This document shows positions 31,424 to 42,612 of a DNA stretch of 64,000 nt, one piece after another. The notes beneath the pieces were generated by a model that was not told the origin of the DNA, did not search any database, and was given only the letters and a program-made list of their open reading frames with translations. Both the position numbers and the translations under genes were made by a program. The stretch is from Scylla paramamosain (Eukaryota > Arthropoda > Malacostraca > Decapoda > Portunidae), in the NCBI RefSeq assembly GCF_035594125.1, contig NC_087185.1:11105164-11169163 (forward strand), read 5' to 3'. Positions within the stretch are counted from its first letter, which is position 1. Every line of letters begins with the position of its first letter.

Positions 31424-31424
31424 A
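31224..31424. repeat. (GA)n - spacer - (CT)n inverted pair
   Basis: (GA)n at about 31224-31312, a 27-bp spacer, then (CT)n at about 31340-31424. The two tracts are reverse complements of similar length and could fold into one long hairpin. Confidence 0.93.
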
Positions 31425-31657
31425 TAAACACTAACCCTTTTCATTCTTTCTTCCCTCGTGAATACCTTGTAATTAATTAAAGAACACCTGCAGAGTCCAA
31501 TTGTCAACAAAAGAAAGATGTAACAGTCCAATTTTTAAACATACATTTTCTTTGATGTAATTTTGAAATAAGAGAATGTTAAATGTGTTTTTTTATGACA
31601 TACTTTGTTAATCTGATCAGTTATTTTCTAGGAGTGTGCTATTATATAATGAAAGCC
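31425..31657. other. AT-rich unique DNA left of copy 2
   Basis: No gene or repeat recognised. It ends with 'ataatgaaagcc' at the retrotransposon 5' junction. Confidence 0.6.
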
Positions 31658-34600
31658 AGAGGAGGAGGCAGTAGACACTTGCCGAAACGATAATTACTCC
31701 TAGTGAGGTCTAAAGCACTGTTCAGGGGGTGCTGTGAACTTATCATTAAACCCAGCTGTGACCTTATTGAACGTTTCCCTTTGTGTCTCACAACACAACG
31801 GGGCAGTCACAGCCTGCCCTCTAAAGACAACTCTCTTCCTCCACACAAAACTACAAGCACCCAATAACACACACACACCCTTCACTCAAAAATTTTAAAA
31901 TCATCATGGCGACTCCTACACCAGCCTCGGAGTCCCCATCTGGGGAGGGGACCATAAATGTCCCCAGGTCGGACTGCCTTTCTGTCGACGACCCTAAGTG
32001 TCTTGACACCCCCCTCAACTTTTTCTTCATTAATTTCTGCAACATTCGCGGTCTAAGATCTAATTTTCAATCTGTAGAACACCACCTCTCCTCTTCTAAA
32101 CCTCATCTTCTTTTCCTCACTGAAACTCAGGTGTCTGAGGCAACTGACAGTAGCCCCTTTTCTGTTCCCTCCTACTTTCTCTATCCTCATTTTCGATCCA
32201 AAGCTGGATGCTGCGTTTATGTGCGCAATGACTTAACCTGCTCTCGTGCCCACGCTCTTGAATCTTCCGAGTTTTCCACCATCTGGCTACGATTACAGAG
32301 TCACTCTCATACTAAATTTATCTGTGCTGTATACCTCTCACCTAACTCCTCTGACTATAAGAAATTCTTTGACTACTTAACTTCCAAAGTGGAGCACATT
32401 CTGACCCTCTTCCCTTTTGCAGAGATCTCCATTCTTGGAGACTTCAATGTTCACCACCAGCTTTGGCTTTCCTCTCCCTTCACTGACCATCCTGGTGAAC
32501 TAGCCTACAACTTTGCTATCCTCCATGACCTAGAGCAATTGGTGCAACACCCTACTCGTAATCCTGACCGTCTTGGAGATACGCCCAACATTCTTGACGT
32601 TTTCCTGACCTCTAATCCTTCTGCTTATGCTGTCACCCTTTCTTCTCCGATGGGCTCCTCCGATCACAATCTCATATTTTTATCTTGTCCTATCACTCCA
32701 ATCCCTCCTCAGGATCCCCCTAAGCGAAGGTGCCTCTGGCGTTTTGCCTCTGCTAGTTGGAGGGACCTGAGGAGGTATTTTGCTGATTTTCCTTGGAATG
32801 ACTACTGCTTCCGTGTCAGAGACCCGCCTTTGTGTGTTGAGCGCATAATAGAGGTGATAGTGTCTGGCATGGAGGCATACATTCCTCACTCTTTTTCTCG
32901 TCCTAAACCTTCTAAACCTTGGTTTAACACAGCTTGTTCTCGTGCTATACATGATAGAGAGGTTGCCCACAAAAGGTACTTAAGCCTTCCATCACCAGAA
33001 TCTCATGCACTTTATATTTCTGCCCGGAACCATGCCAAGTCTGTTCTCCAACTAGCCAAAAACTCCTTCATTAACAGAAAATGTCAAAACCTTTCAAGAT
33101 CTAACTCCCCTCGTGATTTCTGGCATCTAGCCAAACATATCTCCAATAACTTTCCTTCTTCTTCTTTCCCTCCTCTATTTTAACCAGATGGCACCACTGC
33201 TATCACATCTATTTCTGAAGCTGAACTCTTTCCTCAAACCTTTGCTAAAAACCTTCGACGATTCTGGGCTTGTTCCTCCCTCTTCTCCACCGTCTGACTA
33301 CTTCATGCCACCAATTAAAATTATTCGCAATGATGTTTTCCATGCTCTCGCTGGCCTAAACCCTCGGAAGGCTTATGGACCTGATGGGGTCCCTCCTATT
33401 GTTCTCCGAAACTGTGTCTCCGTGCTTGCACCTTGCCTAGTCAAACTCTTTCAGCTCTGTCTGTCAACATCTACCTTTCCTTCTTGCTGGAAGTTTGCCT
33501 ACATTCAACCTGTTCCTAAAAAGGGTGACCGTTCTAGTCCCTGAAATTACCGTTCTATTGCTTTAATTTCCTGCCTATCTAAAGTTTTTGAATCTATCCT
33601 CAACAGGAAGATTCTTAAACATCTATCACTTCACAACCTTATATCTGATCGCCAGTATGGGTTCCGTCAAGGCCGCTCTACTGGTGATCTTCTGGCTTTC
33701 CTTACTTATTCTTGGTCATCCTCTTTTAGAGAATTTGGTGAAACTTTTGTTGCTGCCTTGGACATATCAAAAGCTTTTGATAGAGTCTGGCACAAAGCTT
33801 TGATTTTCAAACTACCCTCCTACAGTTTCTATCCTTCTCTCTGTAACTTCATCTCAAGTTTCCTTTCTGACCGTTCTATTGCTGGTGTGGTAGACGGTCA
33901 CTGTTCTTCTCCTAAATCTATTAACAGTGGTGTTCCTCAGGGTTCTGTCCTATCACCCACTCTCTTCTTATTATTCATTAATGATCTTCTAAACCAAACT
34001 TCTTGTCCTACCACCCTGCACTTTTCCACGTCTTTTCATAGACGTCCAACCCTTCAGGAGGTAAACATGTCACGCAGGGAAGCCACAAAACGCCTGACTT
34101 CTGATCTTTCTAAAATTTCTGATTGGGGCAGAGCAAACTTGGGATTGTTCAATACCTCAAAAACTCAATTCCTCCATCTATCAACTCGACACAACCTTCC
34201 AGACAACTATCCCCTCTTCTTCAATGACACTCAACTGTCCCCCTCTTCTACACTGAACATCCTCGGTCTGTCCTTTACTTATAATCTGAACGGGAAACTT
34301 CACATCTCATCTCTAGCTAAAACAGCTTCTATGAAGTTAGGTGTTCTGAGACGTCTTACCCCCCCAGCTGCTAACTCTGTATAAGGGCCTTATCCGTCCA
34401 TGTATGGAGTATGCTTCACAGGTCTGGGGGGATTCCACTCATACTGCTCTTCTAGACAGGGTGGAATCAAAAGCTTTTCGTCTCATCAACTCCTCTCCTC
34501 TAACTGACTGTCTTCAGCCTCTCTCTCACCGCCGCGATGTTGCTAGCTGTCTTCTGTCTAGCTGTCTTCTACCGCTATTTTCATGCTAACTGCTCTTCTG

Positions 34601-34935
34601 ATCTTGCCAACTGCATGCCTCCCCTCCTTCCGCGGCCTCGCTGCACAAGACTTTCTTCTTTCTCTCACCCCTTTTCTGTCCACCTCTCTAACGCAAGAGT
34701 TAACCAGTATTCTCAATCATTCATCCCTTTCTCTGGTAAACTCTGGAACTCCCTGCCTGCTTCTGTATTTCCACCTTCCTATGACTTGAATTCCTTCAAG
34801 AGGGAGGTTTCAAGACACTTATTCATCAATTTTTGACCACTGCTGTGACCCTTTTATGGGACTGGCATTTCAGTGGGCATTTCTTTATTAGATTTTTCTT
34901 GCTCTTGGCAAGTGTCCTTCCTACATAAAAAAAAA
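31658..34935 (+). mobile_element. Family 1 non-LTR retrotransposon, copy 2 (full length, dead)
   Basis: Same start ('agaggaggaggcagtag'), 5' UTR, single frame, 3' UTR and short poly(A) as copy A, 3.28 kb. The 5' flank ends 'gaaagcc' and the 3' flank starts 'gcagctg'; no convincing target-site duplication is visible. Very similar to copy A over its whole length, so both insertions look fairly recent. Frame lesions make it non-autonomous. Confidence 0.92.
31906..34836 (+). pseudogene. Endonuclease-reverse transcriptase polyprotein, catalytic box deleted (copy 2)
   Basis: Starts at ATG 31906 and keeps a whole EEP endonuclease (LTETQ, GDFN, SSDHN) in a 425-codon frame ending at TAA 33181-33183, where other copies have CAA. 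Downstream the reverse transcriptase is in another frame after a ~5-nt loss near 33253, and is stopped again by TGA at 33542-33544. DISKAFDRVW and SGVPQGSVLSP are present near 33758-33955. Near 34009 a 21-nt in-frame deletion removes IHSYADD, so SCP joins TTLHF directly and the catalytic Asp pair is gone. Further shifts follow near 34355 and 34545. The endonuclease part could still be translated; reverse transcriptase activity cannot be expected. Confidence 0.9.
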
Positions 34936-36050
34936 GCAGCTGAAAAAAAAAACACTCTAAAGACACCATAAAAGTAACACATCTGCTTATCACTTCGAGA
35001 AGACTGGATTTCTTGGGTGTTATCTTGAGAGAGGGAGAACTAAAGGGAGATAGTTTTTGGGTTCTTTATTATTTCTTAGGTTTCTTAGCGGAGAGAAGAT
35101 AACAGAGATACGCTACTCGTTTAATTAGGAACTTTAAAAACGATGCATCTGCTTATCACTCACGAGAAAGCTTTATTTTTTTTTTTTTATGTTTTCTCAG
35201 TAGACGAAAGAGTAGAGATATAATACTTGAGTTCTTTATTGTTCCGTAGAAATATAGACGTGGGCGATAGCACGAGAGATTTCTTAAAGCGAAGCACAGC
35301 TCTTATTATTTGGAAACTTAATCGACATTTAAGCCTGAACATTTTGACAGCGACGCAAGTTTTTTTTTTTTTTATATATAGCGACATCTGTAAAAGACAT
35401 CGCGACTACACGTGTTGTTTGCCTTTTTCTAATATGTCAACTGTTTCGAGCCTTCATTGGCAAATGGGAGTACTCTACAGATGCGAAAGTTTCCCAACAT
35501 TCGCAGTTTTTTTTTTTTTTTTAACACGACTACTTTGGTGAGAAGTAGTGCAGGCGGTGTGTGCGTGAGGACAGAAGGACGAACATGAGGGAAAATATCA
35601 CTTGCTACTAAAGGAAATGGAAGAGTCTCAAGCAGTCCGGCTATGTACTGGGAAAGACGATCATTTCGCTGAAATATACTGGAAGCGGTGTGTGCATGAG
35701 AACAGGAGGAGGACGAACATGGGGGGAGGTGATGAAAGACTAATGGAAGTGTAAGGGAGAGACTAAGTCTTCGAAGTAAGTAATGGGAACTTTTAAGGGC
35801 ATTAGGTGGAATAATGATAATGATAAGAAGGATAACGTTGATGGTGATACGTCAAGAAATACTTATCAACAATTTGGGAAAAAAAAAAAATCGATTAAGA
35901 GAATTTTTGGAGGGATGTGGTAAAGAATTATCTGGTGGTTTCTCATGAAGTTGCAGGGAAATGTTGGTTTTGGTGAGATACAGAAGTGGATTGAGTTTCA
36001 AGAAAATATATTGCATAACTGTGATTCAAATATTCTCTTTTTTCACTCTA
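34936..36050. other. Unique DNA with two short duplications
   Basis: No gene recognised. 'catctgcttatcact' occurs near 34980 and again near 35144, with related flanks. 'gcggtgtgtgcgtgaggaca' near 35553 recurs in altered form near 35687, followed by 'ggacgaacatg' in both. These look like old local tandem duplications of roughly 135-165 bp. Poly(T) runs lie near 35170, 35360 and 35508. Confidence 0.5.
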
Positions 36051-36168
36051 AATGAATAGATTTCTAAAAACTAACGTCCAAGAAATCGTGCTGTTTTCTT
36101 TAGTATTTGATCACTTTGCTGAACAAGAAAGAACCAAACTAATTGAGAAACATTATAGAACTGCACCC

Positions 36169-36350
36169 ACTCACCCACCCACTCACTCACTCACTCACCG
36201 ACCCTCCCACTCACTCACCCACTCACTCACCCACCCACTCACTCACTCACTCACTCACTCACTCACTCACTCACCCACCGACCCACCCACCCACTCACTC
36301 ACCACCCACTCACTCACTCACCACCCACTCACTCACTCACTCCCTCCAAG
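36169..36350. repeat. (ACTC)n microsatellite with ACCC variants
   Basis: CACT/CACC tetranucleotides over about 180 bp. Ser-Leu-Thr-His and Pro-Thr-His frames arise from it. Confidence 0.95.
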
Positions 36351-37283
<933 letters not shown>

Positions 37284-37420
37284 AAGGTAAACGAATAAAA
37301 ATCTTCCCAAGTGACTTTTTCAAACGGTACAGACAGTCAGATAGTGAAGCTCCCGAGGCGTCCTGAGACTGCTCTTCTAAATGCCCCCAATGTCTCTCCG
37401 GGAAGCGTGAGGGCAGGGGC

Positions 37421-37680
37421 GCGTATTCTGAAACACGTTGTTCTCTCACCACCACTATTTTCCAAGGAGATTATCGACCTCTCAAAGTGTTTGTCCTGTC
37501 AGTAATGATGAAATCTTGTCTTCCTGTCACTAGAGCCATCAAAACACCTTAAAAACCTGAGTTATTTCAACTATAGGCTTTTGAATGCAGTGCAGGAGTC
37601 GAGGGGAACATGGATCTGCGACACTGGAGAAGGAGGAGGAGGAGATGGAGAAGATGCGGCATAGTAGTGTTTCAGAATGG
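37421..37680. mobile_element. MITE-like element, copy 1 (with internal insert)
   Basis: Left end 'gcgtattctgaaacac' (37421-37436) and right end 'gtgtttcagaatgg' (37667-37680) are inverted repeats. The interior aligns with the element at 60659-60880: 'ctctcaccac', 'agagccatcaaaa', 'aaaacctgagttatttcaa' and 'ggcttttgaatgcag'. Near the right end it carries about 60 bp of extra sequence ('gtcgaggggaacatggatct') that also occurs near 38340. It has no coding capacity. Confidence 0.7.
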
Positions 37681-38014
37681 TCCAGAATATGAGAGAGGTG
37701 GTGGCGCGACCGTGCTGGGGTGAAGGACTTTGCTGTGCTGGAGCATTGCTGCCAGAGGAAAGGCTCTCTCTGGCTGATCCTTCGCTCTTCGTTTCCTCTT
37801 TTTTTTTTTTTTTTTTTTAGCTGCGACGGCTCCAAGAAATGTGTTTGCAGCTCCGTCTGTCAGAACAATGTGCATATTTGTCATCCTCGAGCACGTGCCA
37901 GATCGCGCAGAATTTTTTGGCTTCTTGAATTGACTTTTTTTTGGGTTTATGGAGTGTTAGTGACTATTGCAAGTTCAAAGATAACGGTTCTATCTGAAGT
38001 TACCAATCATTGTA

Positions 38015-38105
38015 TAAATCATAAGAATATAAAAACATGAAAAAATAGGGAAAGCTGCAAGAAACCATCAGCCCTACACATGGCAGTCCCTGTATGAAAC
38101 TGGAT
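38015..38105 (-). mobile_element. CR1-like 3'-end remnant
   Basis: 'gctgcaagaaaccatcagcc' and 'catggcagtccctgtatgaa' match the 3' end of the CR1-like element at 56129-56205. The neighbouring 'ataagaatataaaaacatg' is a degraded form of its octamer-like tail. Confidence 0.7.
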
Positions 38106-38178
38106 AGAACAGTACTTTATTTCATTCTTGTTGGATCTAGGAAGCGTCAAAGGGTATTCTATTTCTTTATATATACGA

Positions 38179-38215
38179 TTCCGTCTTCTTCTTCTTCTTC
38201 TTCTTCCTTTCATCC

Positions 38216-38250
<35 letters not shown>

Positions 38251-38262
38251 CTCCTGGCATAC
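38179..38262. repeat. (TTC)n/(CCT)n trinucleotide tract
   Basis: Pyrimidine trinucleotides: ttcttcttc then cctcctcctcct. Confidence 0.9.
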
Positions 38263-38334
38263 TTTTCCCTGGCCTTCACGTATGGTAATTAAGTTTGTCT
38301 TGGGCTTAATTAACTGACACCTGCCTAATTGGCC

Positions 38335-38400
38335 AGGAGTCGAGGGAACATGGATCTGCGACACGGGAGAAGAAGGAGGAAGAGATGGAGAAGGAGATGA
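38335..38400 (+). repeat. Second copy of a ~60-bp segment found inside MITE copy 1
   Basis: 'aggagtcgagggaacatgga', 'tctgcgacac' and 'ggagaag' repeat the segment at about 37596-37655 with few changes, about 740 bp apart in the same orientation. Confidence 0.75.
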
Positions 38401-38471
38401 GGAAAAATGATAAGAACAACAATAATAGGAAGGAGGAATGAGGTGGGAGAGTAAGAAAAGGAAAAAGAGGA

Positions 38472-38514
38472 TGATGATGATGGTGATGATGATGATGATG
38501 ATGATGAAGATATC

Positions 38515-38579
<65 letters not shown>

Positions 38580-38581
38580 CG
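38472..38581. repeat. (GAT)n then (AAC)n trinucleotides
   Basis: (GAT)n at about 38472-38510 abuts (AAC)n at about 38513-38581. Both are almost pure. Confidence 0.93.
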
Positions 38582-38965
38582 ACGACATGAGGAGAAGGAA
38601 ATGTGCGGGGGATAAGAAGATGAATAAGAGTAATAACAACAGGAGAAGCAGGAATGCAAAGGAATACAAAGGAATACAAAGGAAATGCAAACAACAACCA
38701 AGGTCCTTTCTAAGGTTTTTGGGTAACTATTCTGTGCCAAGGTCCGTCTAGATGGACCTTGTTCTATGCTAACTATTAGTGGGAGGGGACAGGATAGCAC
38801 GTATTCAGACGGGACACCCCGGAAGGAGAAGGAAGAGGAGAAAGCAGAAGGAGGGGAAGATGATCAACATGAAGAAAAGAAAAAACAGGAAGAGGAGGAG
38901 GAGGAGGAGAAGAAGAAGGAGGAAATAGAAATACATCAGGAATTTTTATTGATTCTCCTATTTAT
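38582..38965. other. Purine-rich unique DNA
   Basis: Includes 'ggaatacaaa' repeats near 38660, the inverted pair 'aaggtccgtctagatggacctt' near 38740, and gaagaggaggag runs. A frame starting at 38766 is open only because of simple sequence. Confidence 0.5.
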
Positions 38966-38967
38966 TT

Positions 38968-39960
38968 TATTTTTCCTCCACCTCCTCCTCCTCTTCCTCC
39001 TCCCTCCTCCTCCCTCCTCCTCCTCCTCCTCCTCCCTCCTCCTCCTCCTCTTCCGTCCACGTGTCGCTGCACCTACAAACCAAAATTTTATAAATACATA
39101 CGTCACTCACCTCCTTCACTCACTCACTCCTTCACGCACTCGCTCACTCCTTCACTCACTCACTCACTCACTCACTCACTCACTCACTCACTCACTCACT
39201 CCTTCACTCACTCACCTCACTCCTTCACTCACTCACTCCTTTACTCACTCACTCCTTCCTCACTCACTCACTCACTCCAACTCACTCACTCCTTCACTCA
39301 CTCACTCACTCACTCACTCACTCACTCACTCACTCACTCACTCACTCACTCACTCTTTCCTTCACTCACTCACTCACTCATTCTTTCCTTCACTCACTCA
39401 CTCACTTATTCTTTCCTTCACTCACTCACTCTCTCCTTCACTCACTCCTTCACTCACTCCTTCACTCACTCACTCCTTCACTCACTCACTCACTCACTCA
39501 CTCACTCCTTCACTCACTCACTCACTCACTCACTCACTCACTCACTCACTCACTCACTCACTCTTTCCCTTCACTCATCACTCACTCATTCTTTCCTTCA
39601 CTCACTCACTCACTTATCTTTCCTTCACTCACTCACTCTCTCCTTCACTCACTCCTTCACTCACTCCTTCACTCACTCACTCACTCACTCCTCTCACTCA
39701 CTCACTCATTCCTTCACTCACTCGCTCACTCCCTCAATCATTCACTCTCTCCATCACTCACTCACTCACTCCTTCACTCACTCACTCACTCACTCCTTCA
39801 CTCACTCACTCCTTCACTCACTCACTCACCCCTTCACTCACTCACTCCTCTCACGCATTCCTTCACTCACTCGCTCACTCCTTCACTCATTCACTCTCTC
39901 CATCACTCACTCACTCACTCCTTCACTCGCTCACTCTCTCACTCTCTCTATCACACCACA
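38968..39960. repeat. (CTC)n followed by ~850 bp of (CTCA)n
   Basis: (CTC)n at about 38980-39050, then from about 39105 a CTCA tetranucleotide array with CTTC variants up to about 39955. Larger internal duplication is visible: a block with 'ctttccttcactcactcact' and 'cttattctttccttcac' near 39355-39480 recurs near 39565-39680. The 406-codon frame across it encodes only Ser-Leu-Thr-His repeats. Confidence 0.95.
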
Positions 39961-40225
39961 CCCTCATCCCACAGACACAAAGCTAGTTTACAGCAGTGTG
40001 AGAGTTTGGTGTAGACTGTAAAAGCAAGCTAATCCCTTTGTAATCCTTTACGTTCTCTTGCTTCCCTGCACGAGTTTCACATGCAGAGGTATTTCAAAAG
40101 GTAGCCTCGTTAAGGATTTTTGTTACTGGTACTTGTTTGTGTTCTTTTGTGTTTCTTTTCTTTGAATTTATTTGATTTTTTGTCTTCGTCTCTTTACTTA
40201 GTTATTTTTTTATGATTTTATTTTC

Positions 40226-40228
<3 letters not shown>
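39961..40228. other. Unique DNA
   Basis: Mixed sequence without a recognised gene or repeat. Confidence 0.5.
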
Positions 40229-40323
<95 letters not shown>

Positions 40324-40485
40324 GTGACACACACACACACACGTATATAATCCAATTACGACTTCTATTTTGTGTCCTTTCTAATAATCTCCCTGTGTGT
40401 GTGTGTGTGTGTGTCTGTGTGTGTGTGTGTGTCGAAATTTGGAAAAAAAGAAGGAAGGAGAGAAGCACTTACGTTTGACAAAGAA

Positions 40486-40572
<87 letters not shown>
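40229..40572. repeat. Cluster of (CT)n, (CA)n and (GT)n microsatellites
   Basis: (CT)n 40229-40320, a short (CA)n near 40327-40342, (GT)n about 40394-40432 and (CT)n about 40490-40572, with short unique spacers. Confidence 0.93.
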
Positions 40573-40574
<2 letters not shown>

Positions 40575-40788
40575 GATGGAAAGAGACAAGATTAAAAATA
40601 TGAAAAAAAATAATCTCGTGGCTTTAATAAATTGAATTACTTATACTCCTCCTTTCAATAAGTGTAATTACATTTTTAACACATTAATTTGTTAAGCTCG
40701 TTGTCCCGCATTTGGAAGTGTGGAATGTAATATGTACCTGTTGTGTATTGAAATTTTGTATTGAAATTGTGTGTGTGTTTGTGTAGGG

Positions 40789-40988
<200 letters not shown>

Positions 40989-41062
40989 AGTTTTACGCTA
41001 TACACATTTGCAAACTACATTTCACAAATATGTATGTTGCTTTTTCCTGACACCTTTTCATA

Positions 41063-41063
<1 letters not shown>

Positions 41064-41150
<87 letters not shown>
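41064..41150. repeat. (CA)n microsatellite
   Basis: CA repeat with one CC slip near 41102. It ends exactly where the family 2 fragment starts. Confidence 0.95.
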
Positions 41151-41153
<3 letters not shown>

Positions 41154-41421
41154 TCAGAAACATGCTGCCGCCTGACTCGCCTCGCCCTACCCGTGCCACC
41201 AGACACCACAACAAGATAACGCCCCTAAAGGCGCCACGTACGGACCGGTACAGACTCAGTGCGATTCCCACCATGGTGCGAGCCATCAATCAATAGTCTC
41301 TTCTAGATTTGACTTACCTTTAGGATTAATGTCAAGTATTTCCCCACCCCCAATGTACATTTTCAGTTTGTTGACTGCCTAAAGAATAAACCGTTTATTA
41401 TTATTATTATTATTATTATTT
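41151..41421 (+). mobile_element. Family 2 non-LTR retrotransposon, 5'-truncated 3' end
   Basis: Matches the 3' end of the minus-strand family 2 element (45660-45930): 'gtctcaga', 'catgctgccgcc', 'aagataacgcccctaaaggc' and 'tcccaccatggtgcgagcca'. It encodes the last ~48 residues (ending PTMVRAINQ, stop near 41294), then a 3' UTR and a (TTA)n tail at about 41395-41421. The 5' junction lies in (CA)n, and 'acacctg' follows the tail. Confidence 0.92.
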
Positions 41422-42000
41422 ACACCTGTTCTCCTTCACACCTCACCTTTTCCCCTCATTCCTTCCCATTACCTATTAACACTCGGTTTTTTTTTTCAAA
41501 CTAAACACCTGCTACTCCAGCATCTGCTAAATACCAGCCTATTTTGTTTACTACATGTCTCCTCACATCTGTCCATCTCCAAGCCTGTTAATCTATCTTA
41601 CCTTGTTCCTCCCACATCTGCTTTCCCATTCCACTCATTCGTTTCCAAACTTGTTCTGTCATACCTTTTCCCTCCACATCTGCCTCCTCCAAACCTTTTC
41701 TCCCTTATTTTCCTCTCCACATCAGTTTCCCTTCCTTCTAGACCTGTTTCCTTCCACACTGTGTTACCCTCCAACACTCTGTTCTCCACACATGCTCTCA
41801 GACCTTCACCACACCTGCTTTTCCACACTTACTCTTCCAAACCTATCCACACCCTAGACCTTTTTACTTTTCACATCTGTCCCCCCACCCCACCTCCGAC
41901 ACCTTCCTCATACACCTTCCCCACACACCTGCGCCCCACACCTGTCCAATGAGGAGATATAAAGGCACAATGAGGAGATATAAAGGAGATATAAAGGCAC
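41422..42000. repeat. Pyrimidine-rich degenerate minisatellite-like DNA
   Basis: The motif 'cacatctg' or 'cacacctg' recurs irregularly every ~30-50 bp among C/T-rich spacers from about 41424 to 41950. It is followed by three close copies of 'gaggagatataaagg' near 41952-41995. No gene. Confidence 0.55.
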
Positions 42001-42300
42001 CCTTGCCTCTGAACTAGGAAAAGGAAAGTGAAAAGAAAAAGATGGGAAGAAAAGAAAAGGAAAAGGGAAGACAAGATTACAAAAGATAAAAGAAGGAAGT
42101 GCAGAGAAAAGTAAGCAAAGCGAAAAGAGAAGAGGCAGAGGAAAGAAGGGTACGAAACGAGAGGGAAAGACGGAGGAAAAGGAGAGACGAAGGAAAGAAA
42201 GAAAAGAAATAGCAAGGGTGGTTTATTTCATAGCTAAAAAGTTCATATCCACTTCAGCAAGAAATCCGAGAGAAGGTGAAGGAACGACAGTATTGGTATA
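42001..42300. other. Purine-rich unique DNA
   Basis: A/G-rich 'ggaaaagg, gaaagaaag' stretch followed by unique sequence. Reverse-strand Phe/Ser frames are compositional. Confidence 0.5.
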
Positions 42301-42304
42301 GTGA

Positions 42305-42346
42305 GGGGTAGTGGTGGTGGTGGTGGTGGTGGTGGAGGTTATGGAG
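42305..42346. repeat. (GGT)n tract at the outer edge of the nest
   Basis: (GGT)n, that is (ACC)n on the minus strand, immediately beyond the 3' end of copy C. A matching ACC-rich tract lies beyond its other end at about 49757-49880. Confidence 0.85.
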
Positions 42347-42612
42347 ATTTTTTTTTTATTATTATGTAGGAGGGACATCGGCCAAGGGCAACAAAATAAA
42401 TAAATAAATAAATAAAAAAATAAAAAAAAGGCTCACTGAGATGCCGGTACCCGAATAGGTTCCAAAGCGGTAGTAAAAAAATTGAAGGATAAGTGTCTTG
42501 AAACTTTCTTCTTCAAGGATTTCAAGTCATAGGAAGGTGGAAATACTGAAGTAGGCAGGGAATTCCAGAGTTCACCAGAGAAATGGATGAATGATTGAGA
42601 ATACTGGCTAAC
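42347..42612 (-). mobile_element. Family 1 copy C, 3' part (outermost level of nest)
   Basis: Minus-strand reading runs from 'gttagccagtattctcaatc' through the C-terminal coding end, the stop, the 3' UTR and an A-rich tail with (AAAT)n. It is more diverged than copies A, B and D. It starts close to where the fragment at 49130-49757 stops, so the two are the halves of one element. Confidence 0.85.

Noticed and set aside
38766..39986. 406-codon frame with Ser-Leu-Thr-His repeats
   Set aside because: Encoded by (CTCA)n and purine simple sequence; a read-through of repeats.
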